Assembly: GCA_010015675.1 (NCBI GenBank)
Contig: ML977011.1
Coordinates: 229,472-293,471 of the forward strand
Direction: 5' to 3'
DNA from: Byssothecium circinans
Taxonomy: Eukaryota > Ascomycota > Dothideomycetes > Pleosporales > Massarinaceae
Length of the DNA stretch: 64,000 nucleotides
In this document: one piece after another, positions 33,487 through 43,234 of the stretch
How positions within the stretch are numbered: the stretch's first letter is position 1
Layout of the letters: each line of letters opens with the position of its first letter
Program-made: the position numbers and the translations under genes
Notes under the pieces: generated by a model
The model's input: only the letters and a program-made list of their open reading frames with translations
Told to the model about the DNA's origin: nothing
Databases searched by the model: none

Positions 33487-34148
33487 CGCGTGGCTTGTTG
33501 GGGATTAGCTCCAATGCCCCATCCGTCACATTTCCAAGGAGGCCTGAGCTTTGCAGGACTGGGGCCCTCCATGTCCTTCCCGTACGCCCTACTAACTAAA
33601 TCTCCCCCCCCTCGCACATTCACTTCCACATTCACTTGCTCTTCTCCAGGTGCTTTTCTACTTCTCCCTCTTTCCCAGGTGTGCTCCCCCTCGCGCGACA
33701 GACGCCCTACCAGATGCGCTTCTAGCCACCACGCCTTTACTTCGTCTCCTTCGTCTACTTGTTTTGGCCCACACTCGTTTTGATCTACCGCCCATCCTCT
33801 CCGCGCGCGCTCGCCTGGCCCGCCTTCTCGCCACCTGCTCAGCTGCTTCACTTCTCTCGTTGTGTGCATTGCCGATTCTCTAGCGTGGTGCAACGAGCCC
33901 GGTGGTAGCGTGCGCTGTATCACTTGACCGCTATCCACGGTTCCGGCATCCCCATCAAGACTCAGCCGACCAGCAACTGTAGAGGTGCGCACAACTTCAG
34001 TACCAAGGGTATATGCCTGTATATTGACCACACGCCTCAGCTCCCCGTCCACGCGCCTATCTATGATATAGAGCCTGCGGTTCCTGCTTCCCTTTCCTCG
34101 CTCGCTACCCCGCCGAGCAGTCTTCGCCTTTACACTATATAATTCACC
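31669..34148. other. Divergent intergenic region, NMD2 and chitin synthase promoters
   Basis: No gene is supported in these 2.5 kb. The part near the chitin synthase start (about 33595-33860) is pyrimidine-rich with many CTT/CCT/TCC tracts, like a fungal promoter and long 5' leader. A hexanucleotide repeat lies at 33453-33488. A 316-codon minus-strand frame (33210-34160) is low-complexity and overlaps this leader, so I treat it as chance. Confidence 0.45.
33453..33488. repeat. (ACAGCG)6 microsatellite
   Basis: Six perfect ACAGCG units, about 660 bp upstream of the chitin synthase ATG. On the minus strand it encodes an Arg/Cys run in a chance frame. Confidence 0.85.
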
Positions 34149-36826
34149 ATGTGGGATCAACCCGCTCTCTTCCCACGCGTAGACTCTAATGGAGTCGCCG
34201 ACATCGATGACCCATGGCCGGTCAAGGACGTGAGTAGGCCTGCTCCAAGGGTACGAGGAGACATGCTAATATGGCCAGATTGTCTACACGTCAATTGTCG
34301 GTAGTGTCATGTTGGCCGCCCTACTCGAATGGTTTCTCTGGGTCGCTGCTTTCTTGTACTGCCTTGTCAAGTGCTTCCAGAAAGCAGAGACCGCCAGTAT
34401 CAAAGTTCTCTCAGTTATAATGATGATTCTCTTCACGGCTCTTCGGTAAACTCCGTCATCCCCTCTGCAGCTACATCGCTAACATGGCCAGTGGCATCTT
34501 CCTTCCTATCATGGTAGTCACTCTGCCGCTGCCTTCGCAAGTCACCAAATACTTCCCCAAAGACATGGTCAGCTTCCTGCAATGGTTCGCCTTTTGGTCG
34601 TTTGCCGGTCTTCTTACCATCCCATGGTTATTCTGCGTGTACCAGCTGGTGACGCACTCCGTCGGTCGAGCTAAGAGAATTAAAACCGTGCTCGATGAAG
34701 CCTCCGCGCCCAAGGTTGTTATTATCATGCCTTGCTACAAGGAAATCCCCGATATCCTTTTGCGAACCGTTGACTCACTGTCCGACTGCGACTATCCGCC
34801 GTCTTGTCTGCACATCTTCCTTTCGTTTGACGGAGACCAGGAAGATGAGCTGTACTTGAACACCATTGAGAAGCTCGGTGTCCCCTTGACACTTGATTCT
34901 TATCCCAAATCGATCGACGTGACGTACCGAAGCTGCCGTATCACCGTTTCCCGTTTCCCCCACGGCGGAAAGCGCCACTGCCAGAAGAGGACTTTCAGGC
35001 TCATCGACAAGATTTACACCGAGTACCTCAAGCGCAACGACAACCTATTTGTGCTCTTCATCGACTCCGACTGCATTCTCGACAAGGCTTGCATCCAGAA
35101 CTTCATGTACGAGATGGAGCTGAAACCCGGAAGCAAAAAGAATATGCTGGCAATGACGGGTGTCATTACATCAACTACAGAGAAGAATTCGCTCATCACA
35201 CTCCTTCAGGATATGGAGTATATTCACGGTCAGCTTTTCGAGCGTTCAGTCGAATCAGGATGCGGTGCTGTCACTTGCTTGCCTGGTGCTCTTACTATGC
35301 TCCGTTTCTCCGCTTTCCGAAAGATGGCCAAGTACTACTTCGCTGATAAGGCCGAGCAGTGTGACGACCTGTTTGACTATGGCAAGTGCCATCTAGGCGA
35401 GGATCGTTGGTTGACCCATCTGTTCATGATTGGCGCTCAGGAACGGTACCAGATCCAGATGAACACGGGGGCTTTCTGCAAGACCGAAGCTGTGCAAACG
35501 TACCAGTCACTATTAAAGCAGCGTCGCCGATGGTTCTTGGGATTCATCACCAACGAAGTCTGCATGTTGACAGATATCCGACTTTGGAAACGCTACCCCA
35601 TTCTTTGCATTGTCCGATTCATGCAGAACACCATCCGAACGACAGCTTTGCTCTTCTTCATCATGGTCATTTCGATCATCACCACCTCTCAAAAGGTTAA
35701 GAACCTTCCCGTTGGTTTCATCGCCATCTCTCTTGGATTGAACTGGATTCTTATGCTTTACTTCGGTGCTAAGCTTGGACGTTACAAGATCATGCTTTAC
35801 CCGATCATGTTCGTCATCAACCCCTTCTTTAATTGGTTATACATGGTTTACGGTATCTTCACTGCCGGTCAACGTACTTGGGGAGGACCTCGAGCAGATG
35901 CCGGAGCAGCCGACCCCAACACGACCGCTCAAGAAGCTATCGAGCATGCCGAAGCTACTGGTGATGATCTCAACGTTGTTCCGGAGACCTTTAAGCGAAG
36001 CAAGAGCGTCAAGCGTCCTGCCGTTGTTCCTCTCCAACCCTCCGCCCAGATGGAAGGTCGCTTTGCACCAGCCGAGCAGATGCCCGGTGGATGGTACCAG
36101 CAAGGAAACGATTCTGGCCTCACACTCCCGAATATGCTTCCCAGGAATCCCGACGTGCCCAATGTTCCGCTCCACCCCCGTTCCTCGATGGACTCGTTCG
36201 TTTCAGGTACATCCGCAAACAATTCTATCTACATGCCCCGCCGTGTCGAAAGTTTCATGGACCCTGAGGATGCCCGCATCTACCATAAGACCCAAGCGAA
36301 CCAGAAACCTGCTGGAGGTGCTTACTTCGAAGCACCGGCCGACGACAACTCTCCATATCAGATCGGTGCTCCTTCTAAGACGCCTTACCATGAGTCTGTA
36401 GAATCACTTCCAGATGAAGCGTCGTACTACAACACCTCTAAGGCAGCCCAGAGACCATCCCATGGACGAGGTAACAATGAATACCAGAGCACAGGCCCTT
36501 ATGCGCCCGCCACCAACTCGCCACTTTCGGCTGAATATGGGCCACATGGACTTGAGGCCCCCAAAGCTGCGTATGGCCAACGTGATACATCGAGACAGGG
36601 TCGCTCACCTCTCGCACGCAACAGCTACATCCGTCAGAACACCAATGACGAGCTTGGGTATGAGATGCAGCCGCCACAACAACAGCACGGTCTACTGCGC
36701 GATGTATCGCCCGTCTCGCGACACGAAGCTCCCACCGTACCAGGAACGCACCAACGAAGCGACTCGCGCGACTCGGAAAGGAAGCGCAAGAGGTTGACTA
36801 AGAATCCTCCGGGCAGCAACAAATAA
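34149..36826 (+). CDS. Chitin synthase without myosin motor (class VI/VII type)
   Basis: Three exons: 34149-34229, 34279-34445 and 34492-36826, with introns of 49 and 46 nt. The protein is 860 aa. It is a processive family-2 glycosyltransferase in the plasma membrane, making chitin from UDP-GlcNAc. N-terminal TM segments (IVGSVMLAALLEWFLWVAAF and GIFLPIMVVTLPLP) precede the catalytic core: IIMPCYKE, LFIDSDC, the GEDRW acceptor motif (EDRW at 386-389) and QRRRW at 426-430, then several TM helices. The last ~360 residues are Pro/Asn/Gln-rich, disordered and probably cytosolic. There is no myosin domain and no N-terminal chitin synthase domain as in class I-III, so class VI or VII is most likely; I cannot fix which. 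The ATG at 34149 is supported by continuity across both introns. Confidence 0.9.
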
Positions 36827-37449
36827 GCGCGCTATTGAGGTTTCATTTATTCGATCGACAGCATCTGGTTTCATTATGCATGCAAAAGTTGGGCTCTTTT
36901 TGACGGCGTTCAAGCATAACAACATATCATCACCATTGCTTTTCCTGGACAATTACTTGCCGTTGGCATTCATCTTGCATAAGTACTAGGCGTTTATCAA
37001 GGCTGCTTAATGGGAGTTCTGTTGTAGGACATGTACTGGGGGGAAGAAGGTGACAGACATTCACCAACGGGACTATCGGAGGGTTCCATTCCTTCGTATG
37101 CGTACACACGACACGATCGGGTGTATATTGGTACTGTGGCTATCAGGCAATTCCTTGGTCGCTCATGAGGTTCTGGGATAACACGCGCATACACATCTTA
37201 ATGTTTTAAGTAGTCTTCTAATATCATGAAGTACATTCGTTTGATTTGAATCGGGCGGGGAGCTTTTGAACATTGTTTGAGTGATACCGGGGGAAGTGAT
37301 TAGGATGGAGACGGGTGTTGGCGGGTCACTATGGTTTCGACTGACTCGGACGTCAAATGGCGCTTAAAGACATGGAGTATCTTTGAGGCACGACTACAAA
37401 GCAGATGACTCCACGCGTTGAACCACCATCAACCACATCACTACCAACT
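36827..37449. other. 3' flank of chitin synthase
   Basis: No gene or repeat is evident. The first 200 bases probably hold the 3' untranslated region; the remainder leads into the broken GNAT gene. Confidence 0.4.
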
Positions 37450-38018
37450 ATGGCCGAACCCCCAGCTTCCCCACCTCTCCGCGTGCTCAGCGCCCCCGCA
37501 TCATTCCCTCAAGAAAAATAAACCGTCGCCAGACTCTTCATCGCCTATGCCGAATCTCTCAACGTAGACCTCTCATTCCAAAGCTTCGAAGACGAAGTGG
37601 CACAACTGCCCGGAAAATACGCCTCTCATCAACGCGGCGCCTTATTCCTCACCTACAACCACAACATCCCATTCCCAACCTCATTCAGTAGCTCTCCAGC
37701 ACAACCAATATGCATCGGCTGCATAGCAGTCCGGGAAATTAAATTGCCAGATCGACCAGACGTCGGTGAGCTTAAGAGGTTGTACATCACGCCGGAAGGA
37801 AGGGGCTTGGCTGCGGGATGTTGTTGGAGACAGCGGCGCAGAGGGCGAGGGAGTTAGGGTTTAGGGAGATGGTGCTGGATACGTTGGGGTATTTGGAGGG
37901 TGTATGAGGGGATGAGGTTTGTGGAGACGGGCGGGTATTATGAGAATCCGCTGGAGGGATTGTGTATCATCGGAAAGTTTTGTGCGGGGATGAAATTGCT
38001 GCCATTGAATGGAGTTGA
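37450..38018 (+). pseudogene. Broken GNAT-family N-acetyltransferase
   Basis: Reading from the ATG at 37450, the protein-like sequence runs PPLRVLSAPASFPQEK, then hits TAA at 37519-37521. It continues in the same frame as TVARLFIAYAESLNVDLSFQ and LFLTYN...GCIAVREIKLP...ELKRLYITPEGRG. That is the acetyl-CoA-binding architecture of small GNAT enzymes (RLYVxPxxRGxGxG-like). Near 37805-37815 the frame must shift to read MLLETAAQRARELGFREMVL and TLGYLEG; around 37900 it shifts again to YEGMRFVETGGYYENPLEG; and near 37955 a third time to VYHRKVLCGDEIAAIEWS and a TGA at 38016-38018. The nonsense codon could be a CAA-to-TAA change. The active gene would encode about 185-190 aa. Four lesions in 570 bp make a working enzyme unlikely, though assembly error at some sites is possible. 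Confidence 0.8.
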
Positions 38019-38149
38019 TGATATCTTTTCTCAAACAACTACTAGCTTGGAGGGGTTTGAAGTCATTGTGGTTGTCAGATGCGAGCACGCGATTAAAACA
38101 ATTCGCCGCACACTAAAAATCTTCAGCTCATATTTACCTACACCTAACG

Positions 38150-38260
38150 AAGCCCTTTTAACCTCTTCCTACGACTATGTAAAAGAGTAGGCCTAGCTTT
38201 ATAATTTTATATTTTATTAAAGTTAAAGGAGATTAATTAACGTGTTAGTTATTGTAGGTA
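38150..38260. repeat. AT-rich scar between GNAT pseudogene and IRC5
   Basis: Sharply AT-rich compared with both sides, with TA-rich words (CTAGCTTTATAATTTTATAT and ATTAATTAACG). Similar words appear at both window edges (TAGCTTTATTATTAA near 111-125; ATTATTAAATTTTACC near 63966-63981). It looks like a remnant of RIP-affected repeat DNA, but is too short to name. Confidence 0.4.
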
Positions 38261-38506
38261 GTCTTCGAGAGACTATGTGTGCGGGGAATTCTTTCAATCA
38301 CGTGGTGAGGTCAAAGAGAAACCAATTAAGGGCTAGCCTCGTGATAGCGCGCGCCCCCGTGACGTGATTGATTCCCATCGCGCGTCGAACTTTGATCGCG
38401 TCCGCCCTTTCAAGAATCGCCACTCGTCCATATCTCCCTGGCGCTACCGCATATTTCCTACGCGCATCTTTTGTCACCCCATACAATTTCTTGAATAATA
38501 CGCGCA

Positions 38507-41245
38507 ATGCCCTCTTCATCCATTACTGCCGCCTCTTCCGCGTCGGAAAAGTCCACACCCGCGTCCTCTCCACCACCAGCCGAAATGGACCCCTCCGAAA
38601 GCGTTTCGAAAGAGATGCGAGCCGAAGAGGATCGCATGCGCTTTCGACGCGAGAAAGACGACGCGAAACGCGAATCTGAGCTCGAGAATGAGCGGAAAGC
38701 GGATCTGGAGAGCGGGAAAGAGGTTTTGGATAAGAAGTTTCAGCAGTTGGAGTTTTTGATGAATAAGAGCAAGCTTTACGCGACAGTCATGCTCGCGCAG
38801 ATGCAGAGGCAAGAAGATGCGGAGAAGGCGCAGGACGAGAAGACGCATGGCCAGAGTTCGAAGCGCGAGAAACAAGCCGAGAAGGCGGCGGAGGAGACAC
38901 AGAGAAGAGCGACACGCGCTTCGGCTGCGGGTGGAGAGATGGAGAAACAGGGTAGCACACCACAGAAGAAGGGTCGTGGTCGACCGAAGAAGAATACTAA
39001 GGCGGATGGCAAGATATCAAGTTACTTCAAGAAGGAAGATTTGGAGAGTAAGGCGGGACAGACGAGCGTGTCTGAGGCGCTCAAAGAGGCAGCTGATGAG
39101 GATAATGTCAAAATGAGTGATATGGGCATGCAAGGGTTGAAGTCCGTGAGGCAGCCGAAGCTTGTCACTGGCGGCAACATGCGATCATATCAGCTTGAAG
39201 GCTTGGAGTGGCTCCTCTCATTGTACGAGAACGGGATCAACGGGATTCTCGCCGATGAGATGGGTCTGGGCAAGACCATCCAAACCATTGCCCTTGTCGC
39301 TCACCTGTGGGAGAAGAAATCATACGGACCATTTCTAATCGCCGCGCCGCTGAGCACAACGAGCAATTGGGTCGAAGAGTTCAACAAGTGGACACCAAGC
39401 ATACCGGTCGTGCTGTACCATGGCGACAAGAAAGAGCGTGAAAAAATACGGAGAACAAAACTCAAGCATCCAGGCACCGCGCAATTCCCAGTCGTCATCA
39501 CTAGCTACGAAATTTGCATGAATGACCGCAAGTTCTTGACCGGTTTTGGCTGGCAGTTCATCATCATTGATGAGGGACATCGAATCAAGAACCTCGACTG
39601 TAGGCTCATTCGCGAGTTGCAATCGTATCAGTCGGCAAATCGTCTTCTTATCACAGGAACGCCTTTGCAGAACAATCTGGTGGAGCTCTGGTCCCTACTC
39701 CACTTTCTACTGCCGACTGTGTTTGACAAGCTCTCTACTTTTGAGAGCTGGTTCGACTTCTCAGGCTTAAAGGACAAGGCCAGCTTCGAGCAGCTGCTCT
39801 CAGAAGAACGACAACAGTACCTTGTCAAGTCACTACATGCCGTCTTGAAACCCTTCCTTCTACGACGGGTCAAGACGGATGTGGAAAGCTTGATGCCGAA
39901 GAAGCGCGAATATGTCCTATATGCACCTCTCACGCCCATGCAACGAGAGCTATACCAGGCCATCCTAGATGGTACGAGTCGCTCGTACCTCGAAGAGAAG
40001 GCGGTGGAAAGGCTAAGCTCAGCGACCGCAAGTGGAGCAGCGACGCCATTGAGCACACGCAGCAACAACGGAGGCGTCAAGCGCAAGAATCTAATGACTG
40101 GGTTGGACATGCCCAATAAGAGTGCAAAGACTTCTCGAGAGGGAACACCTGCTTCCGTTGCGTCGGCGCGCGGCCGTGGAAGACCGAAGAAGAACTATGA
40201 GGAGGTCAGCGACCGCGAATACTTCGCCAACCTCAAAGCGCAACCAAGCGCACAAGCTTCAAAAGAGGAAGAAGAACTAGACTCGGAGGCAGAAGAGGAG
40301 CGAATACGCGCAGCAACCTTCGAAATTGCAAAACGCCAGCTCTTGCAGAAGAAATTGGGCAACCCTATCATGCAATTACGACTTTGCTGCAACTCGCCCT
40401 ACAACTTCTTCAACCCATTCCTCACAGCTGAAACATCCGGCAGCGAGACCTTCGCCTCAGAAACCGAGCCCGACGAAACACTCGTCACAACATCAGGCAA
40501 AATGCTCCTCCTAGACTCCCTTCTCCCCGAGCTCCTCTCTCGCGGCCACAAAGTCCTCATCTTCTCCCAATTCACCACCACGCTCGACCTTCTCAGCCAG
40601 TACCTCGATCTCCGCTCATGGCCCCACGCCCGTATCGACGGCTCCGTGGCGCAGACAGAACGCCAAGCCCAAATCCGATCCTTCAACGCAAAGTCAGAAG
40701 CCAAAGACGCAACAAACGTCTTCATCCTCTCCACGCGAGCAGGCGGTCAGGGAATCAACCTCGCAGCCGCTGACACAGTCATCCTCTTCGACTCAGACTG
40801 GAACCCGCAGCAAGACCTCCAAGCCATGGACCGCGCGCACCGCATCGGCCAAACGCGCAATGTCATCGTCTACCGTTTCGCCACGCGCAACACCGTCGAG
40901 CAGAAACTGCTCGAATCCGCGGAGGCGAAGCGTCGACTCGAGAAACTCGTTATCAAAAAGGGAGGCGTGAGGAACGATCGCGGGATGGGGAAGCAGGCGG
41001 AGAAGGAACATGAGGTAGAGGAGTTGCAGAAATTACTGAGGCGGAGTGATGGGGAGCGCTTTGATGTTGAGGGGGGAGAGGGCATGCGACTTTTGGATGA
41101 GCGGGAGTTGGAGGTTTTGCTGGATCGGAGAGAGGAGGCGTATGAGAGGGCAGAGAAGGGGTTGGATGTTGGTGGGGAGGGACAGGTTTTTAGGGCGGTG
41201 GGGAAGAGGGAGGAGGGGGCTTTGATGGAGGGGTTGAAAGCTTGA
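38507..41245 (+). CDS. IRC5: SNF2-family chromatin remodeler, IRC5/LSH/DDM1 type
   Basis: Single-exon gene, 912 aa. It is an ATP-dependent nucleosome remodeler of the LSH/HELLS/DDM1 subfamily (yeast Irc5), nuclear, linked in relatives to heterochromatin, DNA methylation, cohesin loading and recombination. A coiled, charged N-region (about residues 30-135) is followed by an AT-hook-like RGRPKK (157-162) and an IRC5-typical GLKSVRQPKLVTGG. The helicase core has DEMGLGKTIQ (Walker A, 250-259), DEGH (355-358), TGTPLQNNL, LLRRVKTDVE, and in lobe 2 SQFTTTLDLLSQYLDLR, STRAGGQGINLAAADTV and DRAHRIGQ. A second RGRPKK lies in the linker between lobes. The tail is Glu/Gly-rich. If this genome is RIP-active, the gene is of interest for silencing of repeats. 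Confidence 0.92.
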   Translation: MPSSSITAASSASEKSTPASSPPPAEMDPSESVSKEMRAEEDRMRFRREKDDAKRESELENERKADLESGKEVLDKKFQQLEFLMNKSKLYATVMLAQMQRQEDAEKAQDEKTHGQSSKREKQAEKAAEETQRRATRASAAGGEMEKQGSTPQKKGRGRPKKNTKADGKISSYFKKEDLESKAGQTSVSEALKEAADEDNVKMSDMGMQGLKSVRQPKLVTGGNMRSYQLEGLEWLLSLYENGINGILADEMGLGKTIQTIALVAHLWEKKSYGPFLIAAPLSTTSNWVEEFNKWTPSIPVVLYHGDKKEREKIRRTKLKHPGTAQFPVVITSYEICMNDRKFLTGFGWQFIIIDEGHRIKNLDCRLIRELQSYQSANRLLITGTPLQNNLVELWSLLHFLLPTVFDKLSTFESWFDFSGLKDKASFEQLLSEERQQYLVKSLHAVLKPFLLRRVKTDVESLMPKKREYVLYAPLTPMQRELYQAILDGTSRSYLEEKAVERLSSATASGAATPLSTRSNNGGVKRKNLMTGLDMPNKSAKTSREGTPASVASARGRGRPKKNYEEVSDREYFANLKAQPSAQASKEEEELDSEAEEERIRAATFEIAKRQLLQKKLGNPIMQLRLCCNSPYNFFNPFLTAETSGSETFASETEPDETLVTTSGKMLLLDSLLPELLSRGHKVLIFSQFTTTLDLLSQYLDLRSWPHARIDGSVAQTERQAQIRSFNAKSEAKDATNVFILSTRAGGQGINLAAADTVILFDSDWNPQQDLQAMDRAHRIGQTRNVIVYRFATRNTVEQKLLESAEAKRRLEKLVIKKGGVRNDRGMGKQAEKEHEVEELQKLLRRSDGERFDVEGGEGMRLLDERELEVLLDRREEAYERAEKGLDVGGEGQVFRAVGKREEGALMEGLKA

Positions 41246-41446
41246 AGTTGTGAGAAGTGTATGGCAAGACGGTGTCTGTGGTCTAGTCGTGAAGGGCTTG
41301 GGGACCTGGCGTATTTTGGCTTGGGAGTCGGAGTTTGTTTTCATTTCTCGTCACTTCAAGCCAAAACGTCCTTGTATGATGCAATGTTGGATTGAACTAG
41401 AGCAGTCTAGCGATCATCGTAATACATCTACGAACTCATTCGCATT

Positions 41447-41509
41447 ATGAAGACCGCCTTTGTCCTCTCCGGCCTCGCGGCCGTGACTATTACCGTTCCT
41501 AGCTGTTGA
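41447..41509 (+). pseudogene. Signal-peptide-like 20-codon frame, possible secreted-protein relic
   Basis: ATG at 41447 opens a 20-codon frame, MKTAFVLSGLAAVTITVPSC, ending at TGA 41507-41509. A Lys followed by a hydrophobic Ala/Leu/Val stretch is the shape of a fungal signal peptide, but no mature protein follows in any frame and no convincing intron rescues it. It may be the 5' stub of a lost secreted-protein gene, or chance. Confidence 0.3.
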
Positions 41510-43234
41510 ACACTCGTGTCGGACAGAACAAGACGACCGCATCGACGGCGGTAGGTTTTACGCTCTCCATGAACCGCTTGTGAGGCACATACTGACCTGT
41601 ACGGGTTGAAGACTTGGATGGCAAAACAAATTGTGATGTTGTTGGGTTAGATGCGTACTGGATAGCATGATAGAAAGGAAGATAGAAAGGCATCGGGGAA
41701 GTGTTACTCCTAACTTCTTCATTTGCCATGTCAGAGGCTTCTAAGGTGGAATGCCCACGAAAGGGTGCGCTTTGAGGCCCGCATTGCAATTCAAATCCAT
41801 AACTTGCTCATCCTTCTGTCTCTCACTCACTTTTCAGTCCCAGACTACATGTGCTGCCCGCCAGCTTTCGCCATAGACGTAATTTTATAGTCCGCTATGG
41901 CCGTCAAGCGTCGTCTGAACAGTCGAATTTAAAAATTGGCATGATTCCATTGAAGTGGTGGGGATTAAGAGTACACAAAGAGTCAAGAAAATATTAGAAT
42001 GGCATACTTTATATGACTTAGATTCTGATGGTGGTCTGTAGTGGGGGTCAAGACCAACACGAGAGTTCAATGTAGAAGTGTTACGCTTCTCGGCTTCCGA
42101 TGGAGGACCGTAGAGGGGTGCGGTCCGACGCGGGTATCCAGCGTGGCAACGGGAGCGGCAGTAGTAATAACTGAGAAGTAATAAGGGTGTAGATAACTTT
42201 CATTTCGAAAAAAAGATATTGTAACGATAGAAACTTGGAACGATTGCTGAATGAGGAAGTGGATTGTGAACGCTCAGTGACGCCCACTTCTTATAATTTC
42301 ACTGTGTAACACGGTTCTCTTATCTCTTCAAGGGCATTATAACTGGATCTTTTGTGGTCGAGGGATGTTCTGAGTGAATGCACATGCAGATATGCGGAGC
42401 AGAGAAACCTAGTGCAGGCCGTAAAGGTAGAAGGTGAGTAGTGGATCGTGGTATAGATTAGGTTACGGAATGCATCTCTCACTTGGGACTAATCCTGGGG
42501 GTTTCAAATAATGTGTGGTGCTATAATTATCCGTACTACAGTGAACACCAAAACTTCACAAGAGAGGGGACGCACATGCATCACGTTTCCCATTTCCTTC
42601 TTAATTTCCTCTTCGCCTTCTCCAGCTCTTGTCGAACATAATACCCTAATCAACACATCGCCCAGGACCACTGCTTCGACGCCCTGCGCCTCTCCCTAAT
42701 GTGCACTGCCGACGTAACACACCATAACCTTCTACGACGACGCCCTCTTACTAGAGCCACGCTTCTCGATCCCCAATTTCTCCTCAAAGCATACATGTCG
42801 CAACTTCTAGGCGATTTTGGACTGGCACTTGGATACGGATCGGGCGGTAATGTGGGAGGATGTGGGGGATAGTGTGACGTGGGATCCGTCTTTGGGGAAT
42901 AGGAATAGTCAAAGGGATGGAGGTTCGAAGGGGAAGGGGAAGGAGGGCGAGCATGAGCATGAGCATGAGCATGAGCATGAGCATGAAGGGTGAGGGGGAA
43001 GGAATTTGGGGGCACTGGAATGGTTGTTGCGTGAAATCGATAATGATTGATATACTTCCAAACCAGACAAGCCGTATGTGCTTCAATGGCATGGCCTTGT
43101 TTCCATAACACTCCGACTTCCCCAAATCAATCCCCACTCTACACCCTCCCGACCAACTCAAACACAGCGAATAATGAACAATGCAAATATCCCCCAACGC
43201 CGTGGAACAATCAAGACCCCACTTACCTTTGCTT
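41510..43234. other. Intergenic region
   Basis: No gene is supported. It contains a hexanucleotide repeat at 42949-42984. The minus-strand frame through that repeat gives a His/Ala run and is treated as chance. The part next to 43234 is the 3' flank of the membrane protein gene. Confidence 0.4.
42949..42984. repeat. (GAGCAT)6 microsatellite
   Basis: Six perfect GAGCAT units, about 250 bp beyond the stop codon of the four-TM gene, inside a purine-rich stretch. Confidence 0.85.

Noticed and set aside
33210..34160. 316-codon minus-strand frame upstream of chitin synthase
   Set aside because: It overlaps the chitin synthase start codon and its pyrimidine-rich leader, runs through the (ACAGCG)6 repeat as an Arg/Cys tract, and shows no domain; it is a by-product of base composition.
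42650..43111. 153-codon minus-strand frame with a His-Ala repeat
   Set aside because: The repeat is the (GAGCAT)6 microsatellite read in one frame; flanks show no protein-like signal.
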